DNA of 64,000 nt from Rathayibacter sp. VKM Ac-2760 (GTDB taxonomy: Bacteria; Actinomycetota; Actinomycetes; Actinomycetales; Microbacteriaceae): contig NZ_CP047173.1 of NCBI RefSeq assembly GCF_009834185.1, positions 3,224,001 to 3,288,000 on the forward strand. Reading direction: 5' to 3'. Shown here piece after piece: positions 43,185 to 51,147 of this stretch (positions are counted from its first letter, which is position 1; every line of letters begins with the position of its first letter). A program made the position numbers and the translations under genes. The notes under the pieces are model-generated. The model saw only the letters and a program-made list of their open reading frames with translations. It searched no databases and had not been told where the DNA came from.

Positions 43185-45076
43185 GATCTGGTCTCCAGGT
43201 CGGTGGTGTCGATGTCGATGTCCGTGCCGGTCCTCGGGCGGGAGCCGACGCGCTCGGTGCCGCGCGGGCGGGCGAGCTCGTCCTCCTCGAGGCTCGAGAT
43301 GACGAAGCGGTAGTGCGGGCTGCTCGCGAGCAGCTCCGTGTGGGTGCCGACGGCGGTGACCCGCCCCTCCTCGAGGAGGGCGACGCGGTCGGCGAGGGCG
43401 ACGGTCGACGGGCGGTGGGCGACGATCAGCGCCGTGGTGTCGCCGAGGACGCGGCGCAGGCCCTTCTCGACCCGCGCCTCCGTGTCGACGTCGAGCGCCG
43501 ACAGCGGGTCGTCCAGGACGAGGACGGCCGGGCGGGCGGCGATGGCGCGGGCGAGTGCGAGCCGCTGCCGCTGGCCGCCGGAGAGGCTCATGCCCTCCTC
43601 GCCGACGGTGGTGTCGAGCCCGTTCGGGAGCGAGTGCACGAAGTCGGCCTGCGCGATCTCGAGCGCCTCGAGCAGCTCCTCCTCCGAGGCGTCGGGCCGG
43701 CCGAGCAGCACGTTCTCGCGCACCGAGGTCGAGAACAGCGTCGCGTCCTCGAAGGCCATGCCCACGTGGGAGCGCAGCTCGTCGCGGCGCAGGCGGCGCA
43801 CGTCGACGCCGTCGATCTCGATCGCTCCCCCGGTCACGTCGTAGAGGCGCGGCAGCAGCGCGGTGAGGGTGGTCTTGCCCGAGCCGGTGAGGCCGACGAG
43901 CGCCATCGTCTCGCCGGGCTCGACCTCGAGGTCGACGCCGTCGAGGAGGTCCGGGAAGCGCTCGGGAGCGTCCTGGTAGCGGAAGTGCACGTCGCGGAAG
44001 CGCACCCGGCCGAGCGGGCGGGCGATCGTCTCGGGCGACTCCGGGTCGGTGATCGTGTTGCGGCTGTCCATCACCTCGAAGTAGCGGTCGACGGCCGTGC
44101 GCGCGTCGAAGGTCATCGAGAGCAGGAAGCCGATCGACTCCACGGGCCAGCGCAGCACCGTCGCGGTGGCGAAGAAGGCGAAGAGCTCGCCCACGCTGAG
44201 CTGCCCGTCGGCGGCCAGCCAGACACCGGCGAGCAGGCAGAGCGCGAAGGCGATGTCCGGGATCAGCAGGAGGACAACCCAGATGCCGGCGATGGCCTTC
44301 GCCTTCTCCACCTCCGTGCCGCGCAGCTTCTCGGCCTGGTCGGCGAACCCGGCGAGCGCGTGCTGGTGCCGCCCGAAGGCCTTGAGCACCCGGATGCCGT
44401 GGACCGACTGCTCGACCGTGGTGGCGAGGTCGCCGGCCTGGTCCTGGCTGCGGCGGGCGATGCTGGAGTAGCGCTTCTCGAAGGCGAAGCCGTAGATCCA
44501 GACCGGGATCGAGCAGGCCACGAACAGCGCGCCGAGGATCGGGTTCCAGTAGACGAGCACGCCGAAGCCGACGACGATCGTCAGCGTGTTGACCACCAGC
44601 AGCACGAAGCCGAAGGCGATCCAGCGGCGGATCAGGCTGAGGTCGCTCATCGCGCGCGAGAGCAGCTGACCGCTCTGCCAGCGGTCGTGGAACGAGACCG
44701 GCAGATCCTGCAGCTGGCGGTAGAGCGCGGCACGCATCCGCGCCTCGATCCGCGTGCTCGGCGTGAGCACCATCCTGCGGCGCAGCGCGATGGCGACCGC
44801 CTCGAGCACACCGAGCAGCAGCACGACGACGACCGGGCCGATCAGCGGGCCGAGGTCGCCCGAGCCGGCGGCGGTCGCGCCGTCGCCGAGCGGACCGTCG
44901 ACCAGCTGCTGCAGCACGATCGGGATCGCGAGCGAGACGAGGCTCGCGACGAGCGCGACGGCGATGCCGCCGGTCAGGCGCGGGAGCGAGTCGCCGACGA
45001 ACGGGACGAGGCGCAGCAGCGTCCGGAGGGTGTTCGGGCGCTTCGGCGCGGCGGACGGAGTGGAGTGTGCGAGCAC
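43181..45076 (-). CDS. ABC exporter half-transporter, degenerate-Walker subunit
   Basis: Partner half-transporter of about 631 residues: six-span membrane domain, then ATPase domain with Walker A GLTGSGKTT, canonical signature LSGGQRQRLALARA, and Walker B VLVLDDPLSALD, where Asp replaces the catalytic Glu. Together with the VSAGQ signature of the partner this gives one degenerate ATP site, as in heterodimeric exporters such as TM287/288. The C terminus is acidic and disordered. The start is uncertain: GTG at 45076 (used here) or GTG at 45118. A -10-like TATAGC is near 45183. Confidence 0.88.
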   Translation of the reverse strand: MLAHSTPSAAPKRPNTLRTLLRLVPFVGDSLPRLTGGIAVALVASLVSLAIPIVLQQLVDGPLGDGATAAGSGDLGPLIGPVVVVLLLGVLEAVAIALRRRMVLTPSTRIEARMRAALYRQLQDLPVSFHDRWQSGQLLSRAMSDLSLIRRWIAFGFVLLVVNTLTIVVGFGVLVYWNPILGALFVACSIPVWIYGFAFEKRYSSIARRSQDQAGDLATTVEQSVHGIRVLKAFGRHQHALAGFADQAEKLRGTEVEKAKAIAGIWVVLLLIPDIAFALCLLAGVWLAADGQLSVGELFAFFATATVLRWPVESIGFLLSMTFDARTAVDRYFEVMDSRNTITDPESPETIARPLGRVRFRDVHFRYQDAPERFPDLLDGVDLEVEPGETMALVGLTGSGKTTLTALLPRLYDVTGGAIEIDGVDVRRLRRDELRSHVGMAFEDATLFSTSVRENVLLGRPDASEEELLEALEIAQADFVHSLPNGLDTTVGEEGMSLSGGQRQRLALARAIAARPAVLVLDDPLSALDVDTEARVEKGLRRVLGDTTALIVAHRPSTVALADRVALLEEGRVTAVGTHTELLASSPHYRFVISSLEEDELARPRGTERVGSRPRTGTDIDIDTTDLETRS

Positions 45077-45278
45077 GGTGCGGGGCTTTCGCGACGGAGG
45101 ACGGAGCCCACCGAGCACCGGAGCGTCGGGGGGAGGGGATGCCGCCGGCCCGTGTCGGGCTCCGGGCAGCCTTGAAGGCTATACCCGGCCGCCCGGCGGC
45201 GTCCACCGCGTCGCGCCGATGGCGAGGATCGCCGGGCCGAGGCTCCTCGCCCTGCCGGGACCGGCCTCCCCCGCGGGC

Positions 45279-46565
45279 TCAGCGCACGCGGACGGACAGG
45301 CAGGTGACGCAGCCCTCGAGCTTCTCGAACTCCGAGACGTCGACCGCGACGACCCGGTAGCCGAGGCCGCGCAGCAGCTCGGCGCTCCGCGGCGCGGACG
45401 CGGCCATCAGCAGCGTGTCCGGGTCGAGCACGACGACGTGCGCGCCGCCCTCCTCCGGCATCGGCAGGAAGGAGGGGAACAGCCGCGGCTCGTCGACCAC
45501 GGCCTCCCAGCCGATCACGGTGCCGTCCGGCAGGGCGGTGACGGCGCTCTTGAGGTGCAGCGCACGGGTGAGCGGGACCGCGACGACCCGCAGGCCGAGC
45601 GGACGGAGCAGCGCGCGCAGCTGCGCGACGCCCTCGGCGTTGGTGCGGCCGCCGCGGCCGACGTAGACCGTGGAGCCGACGCGGAGGACGTCGCCGCCCT
45701 CGAGGGTGCCGGGCGCCTCGATCCGATGCACGATCAGGTCGAGGGCGCGGGCCGCCTCCTCCGCGCCGTCGACCTCGCCGCGGCGGGACTCGGCGCCGGG
45801 ACGGGTGAGGACGGCGTGCCCGTCCACGACGAGCAGGGCGTCCTCGAGGAAGACGGAGTCGGGCAGCTCGGGCGCCGTGGCGACCTGAACGGTCTCCCAG
45901 CCGGCCTCCTCGAGCGCGTCGACGTACTCCTCCCACTGCTGCAGCGCCTTCATCCGGTCGACGGGGACGCGCTCGAGGTGGGTGAGCTCGCCCGCGTCGA
46001 GGTCGTCCGCGGGCTGCCGGATGAGGGCGATCCGGCGCTCCGAGCGGGCGGCAGTGGCCGTCGTGGCGCGGGTGGCCGTCGTGGCGCGGGGGGCCGTCGA
46101 GGCGACGGCGATGCGGTGGCCGAGGGTGGCGGCGGCGATCACGAAGGCGAGCAGGAAGATGAGGTTCAGCCCGCCGAAGGTCTGCACGATGGAGAACCAG
46201 ACCTCGCCGGTGATCGGCTCGCCCGTCGCGCTGGCCTGCACGAGGGTGCCGAAGACGGCACCGACGAGCCCCGCGACGAGTCCGGCGATCGCGGCCGTCC
46301 ACGCGCGGGCCAGCAGGCCGGCCGCGGCGAGGACGAGGACCACGACGAAGGCGAGCACGCTCGAGAGCAGGAAGTAGGCGTTCACCTGCGGGATCGACGT
46401 CGGCTGCAGCTGGTTGCCGATGAAGAAGGCGAGGAGGTTGGCGAGGTGGGCGGCGACGGCCGTGGCGGCCGCGGCGGCGAGCGCCGTCAGCAGGCGGCGC
46501 CTCACGGTCGGGGCGGTCGCGGCAGTCGGGTCGGTGGGCGCGTGGAGCGTCGAGTCGGAGGGCAC
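45279..46565 (-). CDS. membrane protein fused to dimethylargininase (DDAH)
   Basis: A 428-residue fusion. Residues about 22-155 contain four hydrophobic segments (LLTALAAAAATAVAAHLANLL, AYFLLSSVLAFVVVLVLAAA, WTAAIAGLVAGLVGAVFGTL, FGGLNLIFLLAFVIAAATLG). An Ala/Thr linker leads into a complete DDAH-like domain: ALIRQPADDLDAGELTHLERVPVD, FLEDALLVVDGHAVLTRPG, LEGGDVL, His337 in LHLKSAVTAL and the nucleophile Cys422 in VTCLS. DDAH hydrolyses methylated arginines to citrulline; substrate here is inferred. No in-frame GTG or ATG lies at the domain boundary, so the fusion is genuine. GTG start 6 nt after TAAGGT, leaderless. Confidence 0.85.
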   Translation of the reverse strand: MPSDSTLHAPTDPTAATAPTVRRRLLTALAAAAATAVAAHLANLLAFFIGNQLQPTSIPQVNAYFLLSSVLAFVVVLVLAAAGLLARAWTAAIAGLVAGLVGAVFGTLVQASATGEPITGEVWFSIVQTFGGLNLIFLLAFVIAAATLGHRIAVASTAPRATTATRATTATAARSERRIALIRQPADDLDAGELTHLERVPVDRMKALQQWEEYVDALEEAGWETVQVATAPELPDSVFLEDALLVVDGHAVLTRPGAESRRGEVDGAEEAARALDLIVHRIEAPGTLEGGDVLRVGSTVYVGRGGRTNAEGVAQLRALLRPLGLRVVAVPLTRALHLKSAVTALPDGTVIGWEAVVDEPRLFPSFLPMPEEGGAHVVVLDPDTLLMAASAPRSAELLRGLGYRVVAVDVSEFEKLEGCVTCLSVRVR

Positions 46566-46670
46566 GCGCAGACCTTACGCGCCCGCACCCCTGCCGCCCC
46601 TGGCCGGACCCTCGCAGCCGTCTGAGAGCCGGGCCCCGCGCCGCGCCGCGCCCGCGCCCCCGAGTGCGCA

Positions 46671-47197
46671 GAAGTTGTCGTACTCGACGCCCCACCACGA
46701 CAACTCCTGGCGAGCGGACACGTCGGTCCGCGCCCGGAGGCCGCCCCCTCAGCAGAAGTTGCGGTAGTCGCACCCCACTACCGCAACTTTTGGAGAGTGG
46801 AGTCGCCCGCCCGGCTCGCGCCGCCAGCAAGCAGGAGTTGTCGTACTCGACGCCCCACTACGACAACTTCTGGAGACCGGAGCGGCTCCACCGCACCCGG
46901 GAGCCGCCGACTCCGCAGAAGTTGCGGTAGTCGCGCCCCACTACCGCAACTTCTGAGGAGTGGCGGCGCGCACCAGGTCCGCTCCCCCGAGTACGCGGAA
47001 GTTGTCGTACTCGACGCCCGACTACGACAACTCCTGGCGAGCGGAGAGACCCGTCCACGCTCAGAGGCCACCGACTCCGCAGAAGTTGCGGTAGCCGCGT
47101 CCCACTACCGCAACTTTTGGAGAGTGGCGGCGCGGCGCCGGGCTCGCACCCCGAGTCCGCAAAAGTTGTCGTACTCGACGCTCGACTACGACAACTT
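46671..47197. repeat. array of seven regularly spaced hairpins of two alternating types
   Basis: Stem-loops at 46671-46707, 46756-46789, 46834-46870, 46916-46955, 46998-47034, 47083-47116 and 47163-47197, starting every 78-85 nt. Odd ones have stem AAGTTGTCGTA/TACGACAACTT; even ones AAGTTGCGGTAG/CTACCGCAACTT. Stems keep pairing although two adjacent bases differ on both arms, and the loop core CGCCCC(A/G) is shared. Flanks after each type resemble each other, so the array arose from a tandem unit of about 165 nt. It fills the gap between purH and the DDAH fusion (both minus). The remaining parts, 46566-46670 and 47198-47372, hold nothing recognised. Confidence 0.9.
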
Positions 47198-47372
47198 CTG
47201 AGGAGTGGAGCGTGTCGCGTCGAGACCCCGACTCCCGAAAGGGAGAGGCCGCGTGCGGGGATCGCGTGCCAAGCGATTCCCGCGGCGGCCGACGCGACCC
47301 GCTCTGCGGAACGCACCACCCGCGGAGCCGACCGCGCCACGCCGCGCGAGGAGCGGCGTGGAAGACGAGCAC

Positions 47373-47411
47373 CTTCTTCCACTGAGCGCCTGCGGCGCTC
47401 AGTGGAAGAAG
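47373..47411 (-). terminator. purH terminator hairpin overlapping the stop codon
   Basis: A perfect 18-bp stem (47373-47390 with 47394-47411; CTTCTTCCACTGAGCGCC) with a TGC loop. One arm contains the last purH codons and its TGA, so the terminator begins inside the coding sequence. No T-tract follows. Confidence 0.8.
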
Positions 47412-49003
47412 TGGCGCTCCCCGGTCGTGTACATGGTGACGCCCGCGCGCTTCGCGGCCTCGATGACCTCCGGGTCGCGGACGGAGCCGCCGGGCTGCAC
47501 GACGGCCTTGACGCCGGCGGCGAGGAGGACCTCGAGGCCGTCGGCGAAGGGGAAGAACGCGTCGGAGGCGGCGACGGAGCCGGGGGCGCGGTCGCCGGCG
47601 CGGGAGACGGCGAGGTGGCAGGAGTCGACGCGGTTGACCTGGCCCATGCCGACGCCGACGGAGGCGCCGCCCTTGGCGAGGAGGATCGCGTTGGACTTCA
47701 CGGCGCGGCAGGCCTTCCAGGCGAACTCGAGGTCGAGCAGCGTGTCGGCGTCGGCGGGCTCGCCGGCGACGAGCTCCCAGCCGGAGCTGACCTCGCCGGG
47801 GCCGCCGACGAAGCGGTCCGGCTGCTGCAGCAGGATCCCCCCGGAGATCTGCTTGAACTCGGTCTCGACGGGGGCGTAGAAGTCGGGCAGCTGCAGCAGG
47901 CGGAGGTTCTTCTTGGTCTTCAGCACCTCGAGCGCTTCCGGCTCGAAGCCGGGGGCGACGAGCACCTCGGTGAAGATCTCCTTCACCGTCTCGGCCATGG
48001 CGAGGGTGACGGTGCGGTTCGCGGCGATGACGCCGCCGAAGGCGGACACCGGGTCGCACTCGTGGGCGCGGCGGTGGGCGGACGCGATCGGGTCGATCGC
48101 CTTCGCTCCGGCGATGGCGATGCCGCACGGGTTGGCGTGCTTGATGATCGCGACGGCGGGGAGGACGAAGTCGTAGGCCGCGCGGACGGCCGCGTCCGCG
48201 TCGACGTAGTTGTTGTAGGACATCTCCTTGCCGTGCAGCTGGCGCGCCTGGGCGATGCCGGTGCCGTCGGGCGAGACGTAGAGCGCCGCCTTCTGGTGCG
48301 AGTTCTCGCCGTAGCGGAGCACCTGCTGCCGGGTGCCGCGGATCTCGACCGAGCCGGGGAACTCCGACTCGCCGCCCGCCTCCTGCCCGGCGAACCAGGC
48401 GGCGACGGCGGAGTCGTAGGAGGCGGTGTGCGCGAAGGCGCGCGCGGCGAGGGTGCGGCGGGCGGCGAGGGTCGTGCCGGTGCCGAGGGAGGCGACGATC
48501 CCGGCGTAGTCGGCCGGATCGACGACGATCGCGACGTTCGCATGGTTCTTGGCCGAGGCGCGGACGAGCGCGGGCCCGCCGATGTCGATGTTCTCGACCA
48601 CGGTCGCCGCGTCGGCGCCGCCGGCGACGGTCTCGCGGAACGGGTAGAGGTTCACGACGACGAGCTCGAACGGCGCGATCTCGAGCTGCTCGAGCTGCTC
48701 GCGGTGCGAGGCGAGGCGGACGTCGGCGAGGATGCCGGCGTGCACGCCCGGGTGCAGGGTCTTCACCCGGCCGTCGAGCGACTCCGGGAAGCCGGTGACG
48801 GCGGAGACGTCGGTCACGGCGTGGCCCGCGTCGCGGATGGTCGCGGCGGTGGACCCGGTCGAGACCAGCTCGACGCCGGCGCCGGCGAGCGCCGCGGCCA
48901 GCTCGAGCAGCCCGGTCTTGTCGCTGACCGAGATCAGCGCCCGGCGGACGGGGACGACGTCGCGGTCGTCGTAGCTGCTGGGGTCGTGTGCGGTGATGCT
49001 CAT
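47399..49003 (-). CDS. purH: bifunctional AICAR formyltransferase/IMP cyclohydrolase
   Basis: Last two steps of IMP synthesis, using 10-formyl-THF. The 534-residue protein has the N-terminal MGS-like cyclohydrolase domain (RRALISVSDKTGLLELAAAL, GFPESLDGRVKTLHPGVHAGIL) and the C-terminal transformylase (RYGENSHQKAALY, AIIKHANPCGIAI, VSAFGGVIAANR, SDAFFPFADGLE). The end HFFH is the standard C terminus. Its ATG overlaps the purN stop by 4 nt, so the two are coupled. Confidence 0.96.
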   Translation of the reverse strand: MSITAHDPSSYDDRDVVPVRRALISVSDKTGLLELAAALAGAGVELVSTGSTAATIRDAGHAVTDVSAVTGFPESLDGRVKTLHPGVHAGILADVRLASHREQLEQLEIAPFELVVVNLYPFRETVAGGADAATVVENIDIGGPALVRASAKNHANVAIVVDPADYAGIVASLGTGTTLAARRTLAARAFAHTASYDSAVAAWFAGQEAGGESEFPGSVEIRGTRQQVLRYGENSHQKAALYVSPDGTGIAQARQLHGKEMSYNNYVDADAAVRAAYDFVLPAVAIIKHANPCGIAIAGAKAIDPIASAHRRAHECDPVSAFGGVIAANRTVTLAMAETVKEIFTEVLVAPGFEPEALEVLKTKKNLRLLQLPDFYAPVETEFKQISGGILLQQPDRFVGGPGEVSSGWELVAGEPADADTLLDLEFAWKACRAVKSNAILLAKGGASVGVGMGQVNRVDSCHLAVSRAGDRAPGSVAASDAFFPFADGLEVLLAAGVKAVVQPGGSVRDPEVIEAAKRAGVTMYTTGERHFFH

Positions 49004-49593
49004 GCGCGGGCGAGCTCCTCGAGGTCGACGGTTCCGTGGGCGATGTCGAGCACCGTCTGCACCAGCAGGCGACGCTCGATGGTCTTGATGCGCTCGTGCA
49101 GCGCGGGCTCGCTCTCGCCGGGGAGCACGGCGAGGCTCTCCTGGGCGATGACCGGGCCGGTGTCGACGCCGGTGTCGATGACGTGCACCGTCACTCCGGT
49201 CTCGGTGGCGCCGGCGGCGAGGGCGTCGCGGACGGCGTGCGCGCCGGGGAAGAGCGGCAGCAGCGCGGGATGCGTGTTGATCATCCGCGGGCTGAGGGCG
49301 TCGACGACGACGGGCGGGAGGATCCGCATGAAGCCGGCGCAGACCACGAGGTCCGGCTGCCAGCCCCGGATCTGCTCGAGCAGCTCCGCGCCCCACGCGT
49401 CGCGGGAGGCGAAGGTGCTCGGCGTGACGGTGAAGGAGGGGACGTCGTGCGCCTCGGCGTGCCGCAGCCCGTCGGCGTCGGTGTCGCTGCCGACCGCCAC
49501 GACGCGGGCGGGGAAGCGGTCGTCGCGCGTCGCCTCGAGCAGCGCGCGGAGGTTGGAGCCACCGCCGGAGATGAGGACGACCAACTTCAGCAC
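49000..49593 (-). CDS. purN: phosphoribosylglycinamide formyltransferase
   Basis: Third step of purine synthesis, transferring formyl from 10-formyl-THF to GAR. The 197 residues include LVVLISGGGSNLRALL, VCAGFMRILPP, MINTHPALLPLFPGAHAV (Asn/His catalytic region) and VIDTGVDTGPVIAQ (Asp). GTG start; a TAGACT box on the minus strand (49605-49600) lies 6 nt before it, giving purN-purH their own leaderless promoter even though DUF6350 lies just upstream. Confidence 0.95.
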   Translation of the reverse strand: MLKLVVLISGGGSNLRALLEATRDDRFPARVVAVGSDTDADGLRHAEAHDVPSFTVTPSTFASRDAWGAELLEQIRGWQPDLVVCAGFMRILPPVVVDALSPRMINTHPALLPLFPGAHAVRDALAAGATETGVTVHVIDTGVDTGPVIAQESLAVLPGESEPALHERIKTIERRLLVQTVLDIAHGTVDLEELARA

Positions 49594-49637
49594 TGCGCAA
49601 GTCTAGGGGGACGCCTCCGCGGGCGACCACCGGGCGC

Positions 49638-50851
49638 TCAGTCGCGGCGCAGCCGCCCGGAGGCGAGCCCGAGGCCCGCGGCGAGCGCCAGCTCGAGCGC
49701 CGCGAGGGCCCCGACGAGCAGCGGATCGGGGCCGACCTGCGCGAGGCGCCCCGGCCAGCCGCGCCGGCCGAGAACCAGGCGAGCAGGCCGAGCAGCAGCC
49801 CGCCCACCACGCCGATGCCGCCCGCCGCGGCAGCACCCCAGCGCAGCAGCGACCGGCCGTCGAGCCCGTCGACGACCGCCGCGCGCATCCGCCAGCCCGC
49901 GACGAACCCGGCGAGCAGCGGGACGAGCAGGCCGAGGAAGCCGAACGAGAGCTCGCCCTGCGGCAGCGCGGCGAGCACCGGGATCGACGGGATCGGGCCG
50001 AGCAGCGTGCCCGCCGGCGCCACCGAGGAGCCGGCGCCGATCGCGAAGCCGGGGCCGATCAGCCAGCTCGCCGCCCAGATCACCAGGTTCGGCAGGAAGG
50101 CGAGCTGCCCGAGGGTGAGCGCCAGGCCGCCGAGCGCCTCGGTGCCCAGCCCCTCGTACAGCGCGACGACGGCGGCGTAGTCGGCGACCAGCAGCACCGC
50201 GACGAGCACGCCGGCCACCCCGATCACCGCCGCCGCCGCGAGGGTGCCCCCGCGCAGCGAGGTCAGCACGAGCGGCGCGGCCGGCTCGGGCAGGCGCCGC
50301 AGCGTCCGGTCGGCGAACGCGCCGATCGGGTCGCGCTCGCCGCTGCGGGCGGAGTGCGTCGCCGCGCCGATCACGACGCCGAGGGCGAAGACGAGCGGAG
50401 GGAGCAGCACGCCCTGCAGGGTGTCGATCCTCGCGACCGCGGTGGTCGCGCCGAGGGTGACCAGGAGCGAGAGGAGGAGGTAGGTGGCGATCGCGGAGCC
50501 GATGCCGAGCAGCCGGTAGGGCGACTCCTGCGCGCGGCGGCCGGTGCGGGCGCCGAGCAGGATCGCCAGGAGCGCGAAGGCCAGCGGCGCGATGGTCACG
50601 GCGAACGGCGCCGCGCCGTCCGGCAGGCCGAGTGCGAGTGGCGACTCGGGCGCGAAGGCCGCCCGCAGATCCGCGCCGTGGCCGAGCAGCCAGGCGTCGG
50701 CGGCGACCCGCCAGAACACGGTCCAGTCCACCGCCGTGTCGTACTGCACGGCCCAGAGGATCGTCAGGGGGACGAGGGGGATCGCGATGCCGATCAGCGC
50801 CGAGAGCGCGGCGTCGAAGGCGGCGAGGAGGGCGACGGTGATCCGGTTCAT
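49638..50851 (-). pseudogene. DUF6350 family membrane protein, frameshifted
   Basis: A polytopic membrane protein of the DUF6350 family (start MNRITVALLAAFDAALSALIG, ten or so hydrophobic segments), function unknown, conserved upstream of purN in actinobacteria. The frame is intact to about residue 365 (LLAWFSAGAAG), then turns Arg/Ser-rich. Shifting frame at about 49755 restores GRLAQVGPDPLLVGALAALE and a hydrophobic end at a TGA at 49638-49640. One missing C in the GGCCGGGG run explains this. Only the last membrane segment is affected, so it could be a true mutation or a sequencing error. Confidence 0.75.
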
Positions 50852-50950
50852 GAGCCTGTCGAGCCTATCGGCGGGCCCGGCCGCGACCGCTCAGCGACGC
50901 CCCGGGCGAGCGGCCACCGACCAGCGTCGGAAGCAGCGCCGAGGCGGGTG

Positions 50951-51107
50951 GGTCTCGATACGCCCCTCCGGGGCTACTCGACCAGCAGGCACACGGCCGG
51001 GCCGCGCTGATCGACGCGCGCCGGACGGCCCCGTCCTGCGGATCGACGCACGCCGGACGGCCCCATCCTGCTGATCGAGCAGCCCGCGCAGCGGGCGTAT
51101 CGAGATC
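50951..51107. repeat. inverted pair of GGTCTCGATACG palindromic repeats
   Basis: Copies at 50951-50983 (plus orientation, short inner stem CCCCTCCGGGG) and 51073-51107 (minus orientation, inner stem CCCGCGCAGCGGG), in the divergent gap between DUF6350 and the TMEM175-like gene. Between them a GC-rich CGCCGGACGGCCCC segment is also repeated (51019-51032 and 51051-51064). Members of the same family as at 12968 and 20147. Confidence 0.8.
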
Positions 51108-51135
51108 CACCCGCCTCGCAGGACGAGCCGTCCCC

Positions 51136-51141
51136 TAGGGT
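51136..51141 (+). promoter_or_regulatory. -10 box of the TMEM175-like gene
   Basis: TAGGGT ends 6 nt before the GTG start; leaderless pattern. Confidence 0.5.
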
Positions 51142-51147
51142 CGACCC

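Noticed and set aside
46671..47197. CRISPR array, because of regular palindromic repeats with about 40-nt spacers
   Set aside because: Repeats are of two alternating kinds, the spacers resemble one another in register with the alternation, and no cas gene is nearby. It is a tandemly amplified hairpin unit.
46671..47197. Integron attC-like sites
   Set aside because: The arms start GTTG but lack the GTTRRRY/RYYYAAC boxes with the bulged asymmetry, there are no cassette genes between them and no integrase is seen.
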